The notes: a model not told the origin generated them from the letters alone. Positions 32,411 to 43,273 are shown, counted from the stretch's first letter. The stretch: 64,000 nucleotides of DNA from Dendrocalamus latiflorus (GCA_017311315.1 CM029640.1:14397740-14461739); one strand, 5' to 3'. Numbers and translations: made by a program.

Positions 32411-34028
32411 GCACCAGTGCATGTTGCTGTGGTTCGCACTGCACTTCTGGTCCTGCCACCGGTGAAGAAGCCTCCAGGGAGATGTCGCTTTTGGGCCACT
32501 GGATGAATGTTCCAATGGCCTGTCCTAGAGTCACGATCTCGTCGTTGGGGGGCTTCGGTAGCGGGACCACATCAAAATTGACATACACACCATCCACATT
32601 AACTTTTGCGAAGCCTGGCGCTAAAGCTTGACCGTGCACCATGGCCCCGATACCAGACGAATATGCCTGGCCCCAAGCAGCGTACAAGGGAATGGAGCCA
32701 TATCTCACTTGGAGCCTGCACTTCGTAGGCTCCTACATAACGATACAAAATTAGCTACTCGAATAGGCCTATCAATGGAGCAAGCATTCGAGAGATAATA
32801 ATTATTACCAGGATGTCGTCCACAGAAAATTTGGCCTGGGTTTGCGTCGGATTGGACGCGCAGCTACTCGGATGGTTGTGCGGGCTAGCTAGCACAGGAG
32901 CGGCAAGTAGCGGCCTGCTGACTTTCTGTCTGTTTCCGCACCTCATCTCTGATTACATCAGCCATCTGAGCTAATAGCTCCTCTCTAAGAGATTCCTTGA
33001 TCTCTTCTCGTAGCTGTGCATCACGCTCGGCTTTGTTTCTCTTCCTACGCCGATATATCCCGGAGTCATCTTGGAAACCATGTTTCCAAGGAACGTAAAG
33101 CCCAAGGCCTCTCGTACGACCCGGGTGCTCCTTGTTTCCCAGGGCCACGGAGAGCATATCATTCTCCCTTGTTCCCTGGAATGATCCCAGGCTAGATTCA
33201 AAACTCAGCTCTTCCTGCAAGAGCACAAAATGTCATTTCAATTCGTACGAAGTTGTGGAGTAATTACAAACTACGTAGTTCTATCGATATCTTACCAGGC
33301 ACTAGGACACTTGCTAGTCTGCAGGGTTTCGAAAGGAGACATCCCCCGATGTCGTTGTAGATGACCTTGCTCTAATCCAATTTCGAGCGCGGTCATCCGG
33401 GATATTGGAAAACGGCGGGGCGATGTCCTGTGCAGCTGCCAAGTCATCCTCCTTCCTCCACTGTGGGATTTTACCCACATACCCAGCTGTGCCAAGTCTG
33501 TGGGGGTGTGTGTTTTTTTGCCTGGAGGGCCTTGTGCGCCATACTTGTACTTTTGAAATCTTCGGACGTCTTCATCGCCTTGAACTCTTCCCATTGTGGT
33601 TCCAGGAATGGGTATTTATGAAAAGGCGTTTCGTCCGTCTCCACGTATTTCCTGACAAGCGTGCTCTTGAAGTTCTTACATGCTTTGCACGCCGTTAGGT
33701 AGGTTTGTCGTTGCACAGCGTATAGGTGTTCTTCTGGGAACTCGAACGATGCCAAAATTTTGGTCCACAGCTCACGTTTCCGAGTGTCAGGCACGTTCTT
33801 CCACGAATTGTATGTGATCTCAATTCGTTCTCGTGCAACTATTCCGACCAGGCTTCGGAATGCGTTTACCGCTTTTTGAGGAAGGATAGGGACCCCAGAT
33901 GCGTTTACCGCTGTGATGGTTTGTCGGCCCTCAGGCTTCTTCGATAGCCCTCTTCCTTGGCGTCTTGATGTTGAAGCAGACGCCTCCGGCGATGATGTTG
34001 AAGAATGCGTGGGTGACATGTTGCTCAT
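32411..34028 (-). pseudogene. CACTA TNP1-like protein (Transposase_24, DUF8039-like), 3' part in gap
   Basis: TNP1 is the accessory protein of grass CACTA elements, related to the En/Spm TNPA role. The first exon (33471-34028) starts MSNMSPTHSSTSS and contains ITYNSWKNVPDTRKRELWTK and EFPEEHLYAVQRQTYLTACK, hallmarks of Transposase_24. A frameshift at the A7 run near 33515 throws the frame off; the other frame continues LGTAGYVGKIPQWRKEDD and NIPDDRARNWIRARS. The next exon (32885-33226) has GTRENDMLSVALGNKEHPGR. A third (about 32411-32733) has LQVRYGSIPLYAAWGQAYSS and AMVHGQALAPGFAKVNVDGV, matching the DUF8039-type region. The gap removes what follows, probably the Ulp1 part. Confidence 0.85.
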
Positions 34029-34277
34029 TTTGTGGGTCTATTAAGATAAGATGAGAAAGTGATCATATTGAATTGGAAGAGAGGAGAGGAGTAGAGGGGA
34101 GGGGGAGAAGGGAGGGTGTGATATGGACATAGAGAGGGGGTGATGTGCTTATCTTAGCACATACTTTGGTTGCTAATACTATAAACCAAATAGCAAAGTC
34201 CCTAAACTAGTGTATCCGGTTCATTGAACGGGAACACTAGAGTATGTCACTTGCTTCATTTGCTGTTTTTTGGCTAG

Positions 34278-34610
34278 ATACATGGAGCATTTGGGTGGAA
34301 AGATGAACTGTTTCGTCAGGCGCATGACTGCTAATTCGAAGCATAGCATAGCATCCGAGGCACATCCGAGATCTGCTGCTGTGTCTTGAGGAATGCCAAG
34401 AGCTGGTCTTCAGATGTGGCATTCCTCAAGACACAGCAGCAGGCCTCGGATGTGCCTCGAATGCTCTGCTCCATCTGAAGACCAGCTCTTGGCATTCCTC
34501 AAGACACAGCAGCAGACCTCGGATGTGCCTCGGATGCTATGCTATGCTTCGAATTGGCAGTCATGCGCCTGATGAAACAGTTCATCTTTCCACCCAAATG
34601 GTCCATGTAT
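34278..34610. repeat. inverted repeat, 139-bp arms, 55-bp loop
   Basis: Arms 34278-34416 and 34472-34610 are near-perfect inverse copies (atacatgg...cagatg against catctg...ccatgtat). The loop holds a third copy of the motif ggcattcctcaagacacagc in the orientation of the right arm. A transcript would fold into a long hairpin. Confidence 0.9.
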
Positions 34611-34663
34611 CTTTTGCAACAATCGCAAGATTTCTTTATCTGGGAACCTCATCCACAACATTC

Positions 34664-35061
34664 TCCACTCCGACAATCCTTCTTTTTCCCGCAAAATTCA
34701 AGGCAATTTTATTACAAAAGTGCAAAAAAAAGACATTCTCAGATTATTCGGTGAGCAGCCGACATAGCCGACTTCTTCGATGAGCGACTATCCATCTGCT
34801 TCTTCCCACTTCTTTTCTTCATCTCTGGTCTCTGGATCACGTACGCCAGTAGCGATGATTCAGAATCATCGCTACTGGCGTACGTGATCCAGAGACCAGA
34901 GATGAAGAAAAGAAGTGGGAAGAAGCAGATGGATAGTCGCTCATCGAAGAAGTCGGCTATGTCGGCTGCTCACGAAGAATCTGGAAATGTCTTTTTTTTT
35001 GCACTTTTGTAATAAAATTGCCTTGAATTTAAGAAGGAAAAAGAAAGATTGTGGGAGTGGA
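34664..35061. repeat. near-perfect palindrome, about 198-bp arms, 1-bp centre
   Basis: Centre at base 34862 (tgattc a gaatca). The arms 34664-34861 and 34863-35061 match almost completely for the inner 150 bp and with small indels further out. The outer part shares ctccactccgacaat with TNP2 sequence near 36945, so at least part derives from CACTA coding DNA. Confidence 0.92.
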
Positions 35062-35469
35062 CATCACATCTCGGCAGTAGTCGGCATATACTATTACTAC
35101 AAGGTCTCTAAACAAAGTTTTATGAAGCAAATGACACAAACTAGTGTATCCGATTCATTGAACGGGAACACTCGAGTGTGTCACTTACTTCATGCCCCTT
35201 GAAGGTCTATGTGGCATATACACTAGAGTGGTCCTTGATTGGTTAATTTGTGCTCTCAAATTGTAGGATTGCACAAGATTAATCTTGGCCGTCCCGCTAC
35301 TAAATCAGGAAGCAAGAAAGTGAAACATGATAAGATGAGGAAGCAAGAAAAGTGAAACATGATGCTCAATGTTAGGAAGAGAGGAGAGGAGTAGAGGGAA
35401 GGGGGAGAAGGGAGGGGGTGATGTGGACAGAGAGAGGGGTTATGTGCCTATACTATATACTATATACTA

Positions 35470-36003
35470 ACACAACAAGCAATGTAATATGTACCAATGT
35501 AAACTAAGCAACTGCAGTAAACAATGTACCAATTTAGTATGTACCAAATAGCAAATTAAACTAAGCTACTGCAGTAAACAATGTACCAATGTAATATGTA
35601 CCAAATAGCAAACTAATTAAGGTACTGCAGTAAACAATGTACCAATGTAGTATGTACCAAATAGTAAATTAAACTAAGCTATTGCAGTAAACAATGTACC
35701 AATGTAATATGTACCAAATAGCAAACTAATTAAGCTACTACAGTAAACAATGTACCAATGTAGTATGTACCAAATAGCAAACTAATTAAGCTACTGCAGT
35801 AAACAATGTACCAAATAGCAAACTAATTAAGCTACTGTAGTAAACAATGTACCAATGTAATATGTACCAAATAGCAAACTATTAAGCTACTGTAGTAAAC
35901 AATGTACCAAATAGCGAACTAATTAAGCTACTGCAGTAAACAATGTACCAATGTAATATGTACCAAATAGCAAACTAATTAAGCTACTGCAGTAAACAAT
36001 GCT
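35470..36003. repeat. 56-bp tandem array, about ten copies
   Basis: The unit contains ctactgcagtaaacaatg, taccaatgtaatatg and taccaaatagcaaac. Several units lack an internal block of about 17 bp. Two copies of a different unit (gctcacaatgctcaaaacc) follow at 36000-36080. Confidence 0.9.
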
Positions 36004-36094
36004 CACAATGCTCAAAACCATAATCCATCACAGAAACTGCTCACAATACTCAAAACCCTAGTCCATCACAGAAAGTGCTCACAATGCAGACGGT

Positions 36095-36225
36095 AATCGA
36101 GGGGAGGCGGCCGGCGATGGGCTCGACGAGGGGCTTGGGGGAGGCGGCCGGCGACGGGCTCGACGAGGGGCTCGGGGGAGGCGGCCGGCGAGGGGCTCGA
36201 GGAGGCGGAGGCGACAACGGGCTCG
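36095..36225. repeat. GC-rich tandem repeat of about 45 bp, three copies
   Basis: Units contain ggaggcggccggcga and gggctcgacgaggggctc. Overlapping frames are compositional. Position downstream of the minus-strand TATA suggests it is TNP1 5' leader. Confidence 0.75.
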
Positions 36226-36285
36226 GGATTTAATTAGATCTAGATCGAATAACTGCGCAGCGCACAGGGAAAACCCTAGCCAGAG

Positions 36286-36296
36286 GGTATATATAG
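36286..36296 (-). promoter_or_regulatory. putative TNP1 promoter TATA box
   Basis: On the minus strand the sequence reads CTATATATACCC, ten bases downstream of palindrome array 36302-36468, followed by a leader leading to TNP1. Function inferred from position. Confidence 0.45.
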
Positions 36297-36301
36297 GGAG
36301 G

Positions 36302-36468
36302 TTATCACAGACGGTTCTAAACTTAGAACCGTCTGTGATAAATATCACAGACGGTTCTAAGTTTATAACCGTCTGTGATAGTTATACTATCACAGACGGT
36401 TTTAAAGTTAGAACCGTCTGTGATATTGATATCACAGACGGTTCTAAGTTCAGAACCGTCTGTGATAA
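36302..36468. repeat. palindrome array A (four units)
   Basis: Four consecutive palindromes, each ATCACAGACGGTT, a 6-10 bp AT-rich centre, and AACCGTCTGTGAT. It lies between TNP2 and TNP1, directly upstream of the putative TNP1 TATA. In En/Spm, subterminal repeats bind the TNPA protein; here one array is internal. Confidence 0.95.
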
Positions 36469-36796
36469 GCCTTTGCGACTGTAGTTATTAAGACAACACC
36501 AATAACCACAGCTGCATTCATATCCACCACCAAACAGCTGCATTCATATACAACACCAACCAGTTGCATTCATATCAACCATCACATGTACATCACACAT
36601 ATACATCACATATACATAAATGCCAATACACATATACATTTTCACATATACATTTTGTCACACATTTTCACATATACATCTCAAAATTGACTACATCACG
36701 CATTTTCACATATACATCTCAAAATTGTCACACATTTTCACATATACATCTTAAAATTGTCACACATTTTCACATATACATTCTTATTGTACTTGC

Positions 36797-39700
36797 TTAA
36801 TTATTTCCTTTAAAAATTAGCCCTTCATCATGATCAATGCGTACGTAACTAGTTTCGTCACATTGTTCATCGTCGACCCTTATGCCATTTTCAAAAGGAG
36901 GTAACTCGTCAAATTGATTGTATTCCTCCTCGTCCACTACATTCTCCACTCCGACAATTCTCTTTTTTCCATGAAGAACTACATGGCGTTTCTTATTTGC
37001 CGGGTCGGTTACATAGAAAACTTGAACAACTTGATTGGCGAGTACGAATGGTTCGTCTTTGTACCCTACACGTTGGAGGTTCACGGTCGTGACACCGTAC
37101 TTGTCAACCTTCACCTGTGGGAGATGCACCCAACAGCAGCGAAATAAGGGGATCTTGAAAACTACATAGTCGAGCTCCCAAATCTCTTCTATGAAGCCAT
37201 AGTACGAGTTTCTCGACCCATCGGTACTGAATGCATCTATGCGGACACCGCTGTTCTGGTTAGTGCTCTTGACATCCTGAGACTGCGTATAGAATGTGTA
37301 CCCATTTATGTCATATCCTTGCCATGTCACAACTGTAAATGTCGGCCCTTTTGCCAACCATGTCAGTGTCTCACTCGGCGAGCTCCTAGCGATTTGCTCC
37401 TTCAACCATTGGTTGAACCAACGGTTGTGTTGTCTCATGATCCAAACATACAGCCGCTCTGGATTCTGTTGCCGAAGCACATCCTTGTGCTGGTCCACAT
37501 AAGGTGCCACTTCAGTCATGTGTTGCAACACCGTGAAATGGGCTTGAGTATACGTGTCCATATCTGGAGTGATTGCTTTCCTTTCGATAGTTCCGAGATC
37601 CTTCAACCTCCCCTCATGACGAGATTGAGGGACACCTATCGGTTGAATCTGAGCCATATAATCGACACAAAACTCAATGACCTCTTCGCTTGCATAACCT
37701 TCGACGATGCTGCCCTCCGGCTGAGAACGGTTCCGTACGTAGGACTTGAGAATTACCATGAACCTCTCAAATGGGTACATGCTACGTAGGAATACGGGCC
37801 CGCACATTTTTATCTCGCACACAACGTGAACAATGAGATGGACCATGATATCGAAAAACGAAGGAGGGAAATACATTTCAAGGTGACATAGAGTCATCAC
37901 CACCTCGTCCTGCAGAGCATCTAGTCCTTCGGGATCGATGACCTTCTGAGCAATTGTGTTAAAGAAATAACATAGCCTCATGATTGTCTCTCGGACTTTG
38001 ATCGGCAAAATATTTCTAATTGCAATAGGGAGCATCTGTGTCATCAACACATGACAATCATGATACTTCATACCATTTAACTTCAAATCTTGCATCGAAA
38101 CAAGTTTCTTCACGTTGCCGGAGTAACCAGACGGAACTTTGACACCATGCAAGCACTGGCACAATTTTGTTTTCTCAGTCTTGGACAGAGTGTAACACGC
38201 AGGGAGAAGGTACGTTCGTCCATTATCAGTGCTTGTCGGTGCTAACTCAGGCCTGATGTCCATGTCAGCCAAGTCAAGCCGTGCGTTGACACCGTCCTTT
38301 ATTTTATCACGGATGTTCAGTAAGAGACCAATCAAGCTGTCGCACACATTCTTTTCTACGTGCATGACGTCGATGCAGTGCCGAACATCTAGGTACTCCC
38401 AATAAGGTAAGTCCCAAAATATTGATCTCTTCTTCCAGGTGTTCTTCTCATGAGCCCTCAATTTACGTCCCTTTCCGAGGACAACATCTAAATCCTTAAC
38501 CATATCATAAACCTCGTGTCCCCTTAAATGCCTTGGAGCTGAACCGTCTTCCTTCTCTCCGTCAAATTGTTTCTTCATCTTGCGGTATGGGTGAGCCTTC
38601 CGAAGGAACCGGCGGTGACGCATGTAGATGGTTTTGCGTGAGTGTCTCAGCCACACACTCTCGGTACCATCTAAACAGTGAGTACAAGCTTTGGCACCTT
38701 TTGTACTATGGCCCGATAGGTTACCAAGGGCAGGATAATCATTTATGGTGCAGAACAATAAGGAGCGCAGAGTGAAGTTCTCTCGTTTGTATGCATCCCA
38801 TACCTGTACCCCTTCGTTCCACAGTACTTTTAGATCTTCCACCAACGGTGCTAGGAACACATCGATATCATTCCCAGGTTGTTTTGGCCCTTGGATAAGT
38901 ATCGACAGCAAAATGTACTTTCGCTTCATACACAACCAAGGAGGAAGGTTATAGATGCAGAGAGTCACAGGCCATGTGCTATGTCGGCTGCTCATGCTAC
39001 TAAAAGGATTCATTCCATCTGTACTCAGTCCAAACCTTATATTCCTTGGTTCTGCACCGAACTCTGCAAAACTCCTATCGATGTTTCTCCACTGCGCGGA
39101 ATCAGCAAGGTGTCTTATCATTCCATCCTTCTTGCGCTCCTCCGAGTGCCAACGCAGTAGTTTTGCCTCCTTTGGATTTGCAAAAATCCTTTTCAAACGG
39201 GGAATTATAGGAAAATACCATACCACCTTAGCAGGAGGTCCTTTCTTCGCCATCATCTGATTGATTGTTACGTTTGTATTGGGATGCGTTGCACACCGGA
39301 CATACATGCATGTTTGCATACTCTTTACGGTAGAGGATACAGTCGTTCGGGCATGCATGTATTCTTTCTACTTCCATTCCCAACGGACAAATAACCTTCT
39401 TGGCTTTATACGTGGTTTTAGGCAACTCATTTCCCTCCGGAAGCATGTCCGCTAAAAGACCTAGCAGCGTCGTGAAACTCTTGTCGGATCAACCGTTGCT
39501 TGCCTTCAATTTCAACAGTTCAAGCACAGCCGACAACCTCGTGTACTTGCAGCCCGTGTACAAAGATTTCTCTGAGTCCTCCATCAAGCCACGGAATTTA
39601 ACATACTCTCTCTCATCATAGTTCTCTTCTACATCGCGAAGCATCTGATCCAGATTATCATCGTGCAACCTATCCGAATCCGAGCCACAATCGACATCAG

Positions 39701-39991
39701 CCGGCGGCAAGTCATTCACTTCACCGGCGATGTCATCCGGCGGCATATGATCATTCACTTCGCCATGACTGGTCCAACACGTATAATCCTTTTTGAAACC
39801 CCTCCGAATCAAGTGCGCTTCAATTTGCCCTCGGTTCTTAAACATCTTCAAATTCTCGCAGTCAGTGCATGGACATCACATATATTCCACCCCTTATTCA
39901 ACATATCCTCCTCGGCGGCTCTTATAAAAGCAGAAACGTCATTAATGTACTCTTCACTCACACGGCTCGCGACACACATCCAGCTTCGGTC
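36797..39991 (-). pseudogene. CACTA TNP2 transposase (Transposase_21), broken
   Basis: The exon begins at 39991 after an AG acceptor. First comes a Transposase-associated domain: DRSWMCVASRVSEEYINDVS, then CPCTDCENLKMFKNRGQIEA (frameshift and a TGA between them), then YTCWTSHGE. Next KLKASNG is followed by TGA where the family has Trp, then SDKSFTTLLGLLADMLPEGN, CPNDCILYRKEYAN and CPVCNASQYKR. A frameshift near 39270 leads into an 853-codon frame with VVWYFPIIPRLKRIFAN, MIRHLADSAQWRNID, FGLSTDGMNPF, LDVRHCIDVMHVEKNVCDSL, the DUF4218-like HDCHVLMTQMLPIAIRNILP and a C-terminal YYGFIEEIWELDYVVFKIPLF (DUF4216-like). At least four lesions mean it cannot encode active transposase as assembled. Confidence 0.92.
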
Positions 39992-40417
39992 CTACGTTAC
40001 GTACATATATAACAACTTAATATTAAAATCTAGATTAACTAATTATAACTACATATATACCGGCCACATTTATTATATTGAGACTTAATTTGCTAGCTCA
40101 ATTCATATTACAAACACAACAGCTATTATATAACCAACAATTTTGCAAATTAACCATCTTCAATAACCACTCATGGATTACTCAGACCTAAATTGTAATG
40201 CAATTAAAGAAAAAATAAATTCCATTACTAACCATATCTACAGCAACCAGGAAAGTCTGAATCTTAATTCAAAGCTCAATCTCTGCCTCTTCCCACCAAA
40301 TTAACTGGCCTGAAATCGCCTAGCTTCCTACCGAGTGAAATAGTGCGCAGCAGTGGCTAGATCTGGATCGAAATGAAGACAGATGCGGTCTGAGCAGCGC
40401 AATAAATGCCTTACTCA
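39992..40417 (-). other. TNP2 5' intron and leader
   Basis: AT-rich. The part 39981-40224 is repeated at 63757-64000 with about five differences, linking the two CACTA copies. The acceptor is AG just before GACCGAAGCTGG. Confidence 0.7.
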
Positions 40418-40586
40418 TTATCACAGACGGTTTTTAACTAAAAACCGTCTGTGAATTATCACAGATGGTTTTTAATTAAAAACCGTCTGTGATAACCAGC
40501 TTATCACAGACGGTTTTTTATTAAAACCGTCTGTGATAAATATTATCACAGACGGTTTTTTATAAAAAAAAAACCCGTCTGTCATA
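40418..40586. repeat. palindrome array B (four units)
   Basis: Four palindromes with CACAGACGGTTTTTA arms; the last is imperfect (CCCGTCTGTCAT). The array separates the TNP2 leader from the plus-strand ORF at 40796, so it could serve divergent promoters. Confidence 0.95.
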
Positions 40587-40795
40587 AGCTTCATGCCAGA
40601 ACGCTTCGCGCGTGTTTCCATTGATAGAACGCTTCGTGTTTTGATTGCCAGAACGCTTCGTGTTTCGATCGTCTAATTAACGTCTCTCGATCGTTATACG
40701 AAGCGTCTATATCATTAATGTTTGGGTATACGAACCGTCTGTGCTAAAGGTAAAATATGCGCGCCTAATCCAGGTCTCTTCTACGTACGTACAAT

Positions 40796-41356
40796 ATGGC
40801 TTCTACTATTCTTGTGATCATCTCCTTCCTCTCATCTGTTCATCAAGAATTGTTCGGCCGGAACCTTACACAGGCGGCCAGCAATTTGCATCTGGAGCAG
40901 CTTCTCCGCACACGCCCTGCTCTCCTTCCCCGACTTTCTTGCATCCGTCAGCTCGACCTGATCATCCGCCGTCGACGGAGGCGTCTCGCTGCCGCTCAAG
41001 AAAGGGAAACAGCCCTTACCCTGGTTCTTCTCCACAATGTGCGCAAAGCGGAAGAAGCTCTACACGCATTGGAGAGACTAATGGATAGCCTTGCCGATCA
41101 AGCAGAAACGGCAGATTCTGAGGAATCTGCCCATGCATACCTCTACGACATTATGGGCTATGGTACTGATTATTTGCCCAGGCTGGAGGAGGAAGTGTTG
41201 AGGACAAGGACAATCTTAACGGCGTTCAAGAAGTCAGTGGCTGATCCTCCAAGTCCCAAAGTCGAAGAAGAAGCGTACGAAGCCCAAAAGATTACAATCT
41301 GGGAAACTCTTTACCTGTACGACTTTTGTAGTAAATTTGCATCTAATTCAAACTAA
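40796..41356 (+). CDS. unidentified 186-aa ORF within CACTA end region
   Basis: A single open frame, opposite to the transposase genes, lying between palindrome arrays B and C. The N-terminus MASTILVIISFLSSVHQELF is hydrophobic. A central basic run IIRRRRRRLAAA (residues about 56-67) could be a nuclear localisation signal. Long, charged, predicted-helical stretches follow (VRKAEEALHALERLMDSLAD, LPRLEEEVLRTRTILTAF). No frameshift or stop is present although both transposase genes have several. No family was recognised. It could be a captured host gene fragment, a lineage-specific element protein, or a chance frame; codon third positions are moderately G/C rich, favouring real coding descent. 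A TATA-like tctatatcatt lies near 40707. Confidence 0.45.
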   Translation: MASTILVIISFLSSVHQELFGRNLTQAASNLHLEQLLRTRPALLPRLSCIRQLDLIIRRRRRRLAAAQERETALTLVLLHNVRKAEEALHALERLMDSLADQAETADSEESAHAYLYDIMGYGTDYLPRLEEEVLRTRTILTAFKKSVADPPSPKVEEEAYEAQKITIWETLYLYDFCSKFASNSN

Positions 41357-41474
41357 TAAATTTGCCTTTAGTTTGTGATCTCTTGTCTCAGTAGTTCTGT
41401 AGTTAAGTTATTAGAAGCAATGTGTACTTATATATAAACCTCTGATCATGAACAAAATATGACAGACAAAGGGA

Positions 41475-41780
41475 CATCACAGACGGTTCTTGTTAAAAAC
41501 CGTCTGTGAACATTAACAGACGGTTCTTAACAACAACCGTCTGTGATAGTCTACACAACACAGATGGTTTTTAATAAAAAACCGTCTGTGATAATCCCAG
41601 ATTATCACAAACGGTTTTTAATAAAAACCGTCTGTGATACTTTAGTATCACAGACGGTTCATCGGTAAGAACCGTCTATGATACTCGTTTTATCCGACGC
41701 CACTAACACAGACGGTGTCCAAATTAAAACCGTCTGTGTTAGTGTCAATCACAGACGGTTTGACAAAACCGTCTGTGATT
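41475..41780. repeat. palindrome array C (seven units), subterminal
   Basis: Seven palindromes with the same CACAGACGGTT arms, the last ending 32 bp from the element terminus at 41812. Several units carry one or two changes (for example acaaacggtt). This is the usual location for CACTA subterminal repeats. Confidence 0.95.
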
Positions 41781-41814
41781 GGCCGTCTAGTATTAGGCTT
41801 TCTGTAGTAGTGCC

Positions 41815-42051
41815 GTCAACCCGCATCCCACGGATGACTTCTCTGCCGCCACCGCAGCCGTCCGCTGCGCCAACAACGGCTGCTTCAGCACCTACAGGTA
41901 CCTCGCCGATTGCTGGAGCGGCAGCCTTCTCGTTGTCGTGGACTCCCCTGGGAGAGCGATGATGCCCTCCCGATACGTCGTGGTCAACCAGCGGGGAGGC
42001 GTCGGGCTCCTCCCACCGCTCTCACCACCCTGCTCTAGCGAAGGAGTGTAA
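41815..42051 (+). pseudogene. coding-like fragment beside the CACTA end
   Basis: Immediately outside the CACTA terminus an open frame of 78 codons starts without a Met: VNPHPTDDFSAATAAVRCAN, then NNGCFSTYRYLADCWSGSLL and VVVDSPGRAMMPSRYVVVNQ. It ends at a TAA at 42049. GC-rich third positions and the plain composition look like a real exon cut by the insertion. The text recalls large grass families of unknown function (DUF1618 type), but this is not certain. The partner half was not found on the other side, which lies beyond the scaffold gap. Confidence 0.4.
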
Positions 42052-42765
42052 AAATTAATCTTGGTGATTTGTAAGTGGTCAGTCGAGTGGCCGAAATCAT
42101 AGTTGATACCGTGGTTGAAGCCACAGTCTAAGCCGTGGTCAATGGAGCAATTGAAGTCGGAGGCTCCAAGTACTGTACAACGAACACTGTAGTAGTCAAA
42201 GATCACTGTAGCAATCGGTACTTGGTAATCGGAAGTTCGAAGTAGTTGGCACTCGTAAGTCGGACGTAACTAAGTGCCCTCGAAGCATTCGAGGGCCAAT
42301 GGAAGTCGGAAGCTGAAGCGCCGTGAGAAGCAGTCGTAGTCTGAGTCAATAAACTGTTCAAGTCATGCAGATCTTGGAGAGATTCTAGAAGGCGTTAGAA
42401 TAGGTCTAAGTTAGTGGAGTTAGTAGGTGCGTGGAGATTGTGTGTGTGCATAAGACTTATTTAAGCCATGTAATTCCTGTTAATTATAACCGAGCCGAAA
42501 TAGAAAAGATTGAGTGATTCAATCCTAACACTTAGTATATTAGTATCTCTCTGTGTGTTTATTCAAAGTGACAAGAGAGAGAATTAAGTGTTTTAATTTC
42601 AATAATTGGTATTAGAGTATGCATGTTTATGAGAAACACAATAGGAAGAGTGGATCCCTAGCGAGAGTTAGACTGGAGTCGTGTGATTCAACTCACGTGC
42701 GTTCTTACCCGAGGCGACATCGCCTTTGTCTCGCGCTTACCCGCCGGAGAGAAGTCTCCTCGCAG
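42052..42765. other. spacer between gene relics
   Basis: No gene. Contains degenerate gtagtcggaag-type repeats and AT-rich leader-like sequence (42480-42610). Confidence 0.35.
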
Positions 42766-43273
42766 GTACTCGTCCTGCAACCCTCCGGTGGCTGGGGCGC
42801 CCCGACGACCACGGCGGCTACAGAGCTCCAGGAGGCCGGAACCGCGGTTCTCGACATGCTGCCGCATGTCCACGGCAAGGTCTACACGGTGACCGCCTCG
42901 CGGAGGCACACGCTGGTGCTGGACTTGACCGCCGCGCGCTTCTCCGTCCTCGAGCTCCCGCGCCGAGTGGACGGCCGCAGCTTCAAGCTCCGGCGGGCTC
43001 CTCTACCTCGTCCACGCGGACAGGTTCCAGGTCCAAGTCTGGCTGCTCCTCCACACGGCAGACCGCGGCGCAGGCCGCTGGGTAAGGGTGCGCTCCTTAT
43101 ACCTGCGCGAGGCGTGGAAACTCCTCACGGACCAGGGCGGGCTGCCTGCTAATGCCGCGTCTAGTTACTGGTCCTTGGATGCTGTTTCGGTGGCCGGGGT
43201 CGGTGACAACGCCGAGTTTGTGTTGCTGGATGTGGCGTCGTCGACCGTGTGCATCTGGAGAGCAGGCCGGTGA
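42766..43273 (+). pseudogene. F-box/DUF295-like protein, C-terminal part, frameshifted
   Basis: The first frame gives VLVLQPSGGWGAP then GTAVLDMLPHVHGKVYTVTA and LDLTAARFSVLELPRRVDG. A +1 shift near 42990 leads to a frame reading GLLYLVHADRFQVQVWLLLH, AGRWVRVRSLYLREAWKLL, SYWSLDAVSVAGVGDN and AEFVLLDVASSTVCIWRAGR, stop. This is the layout of the beta-propeller-like region of grass F-box (DUF295/KIB1-type) proteins. No F-box is present upstream. One frameshift and the missing N-terminus make it a pseudogene. Confidence 0.6.

Larger units (their letters stand above)
34070..35450. repeat. scattered direct duplication around the hairpin region
   Basis: 34070-34150 (gaagagaggagaggagtaga onward) recurs at about 35376-35450, and 34200-34262 (ctagtgtatccggttcattg onward) recurs at about 35140-35200. 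The block order is changed, so the region was built by several duplication steps. Confidence 0.75.
32411..41812 (-). mobile_element. CACTA (En/Spm-type) transposon, left end in or beyond the gap
   Basis: The right terminus at 41798-41812 reads, inverted, CACTACTACAGAAAG, a grass CACTA end; the next three bases are ccg (possible 3-bp duplication). On the minus strand the element carries TNP2 (36797-39991) and TNP1 (32411-34028). Arrays of palindromes with CACAGACGGTT arms lie at 41475-41780, 40418-40586 and 36302-36468. No left CACTACTACAG end was found before the gap. Both transposase genes are broken, so this copy is not autonomous. Confidence 0.85.

Noticed and set aside
32220..32708. Frames of 65-162 codons crossing the N run
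   Set aside because: They read through 100 unknown bases; only the part beyond 32410 (TNP1) has support.
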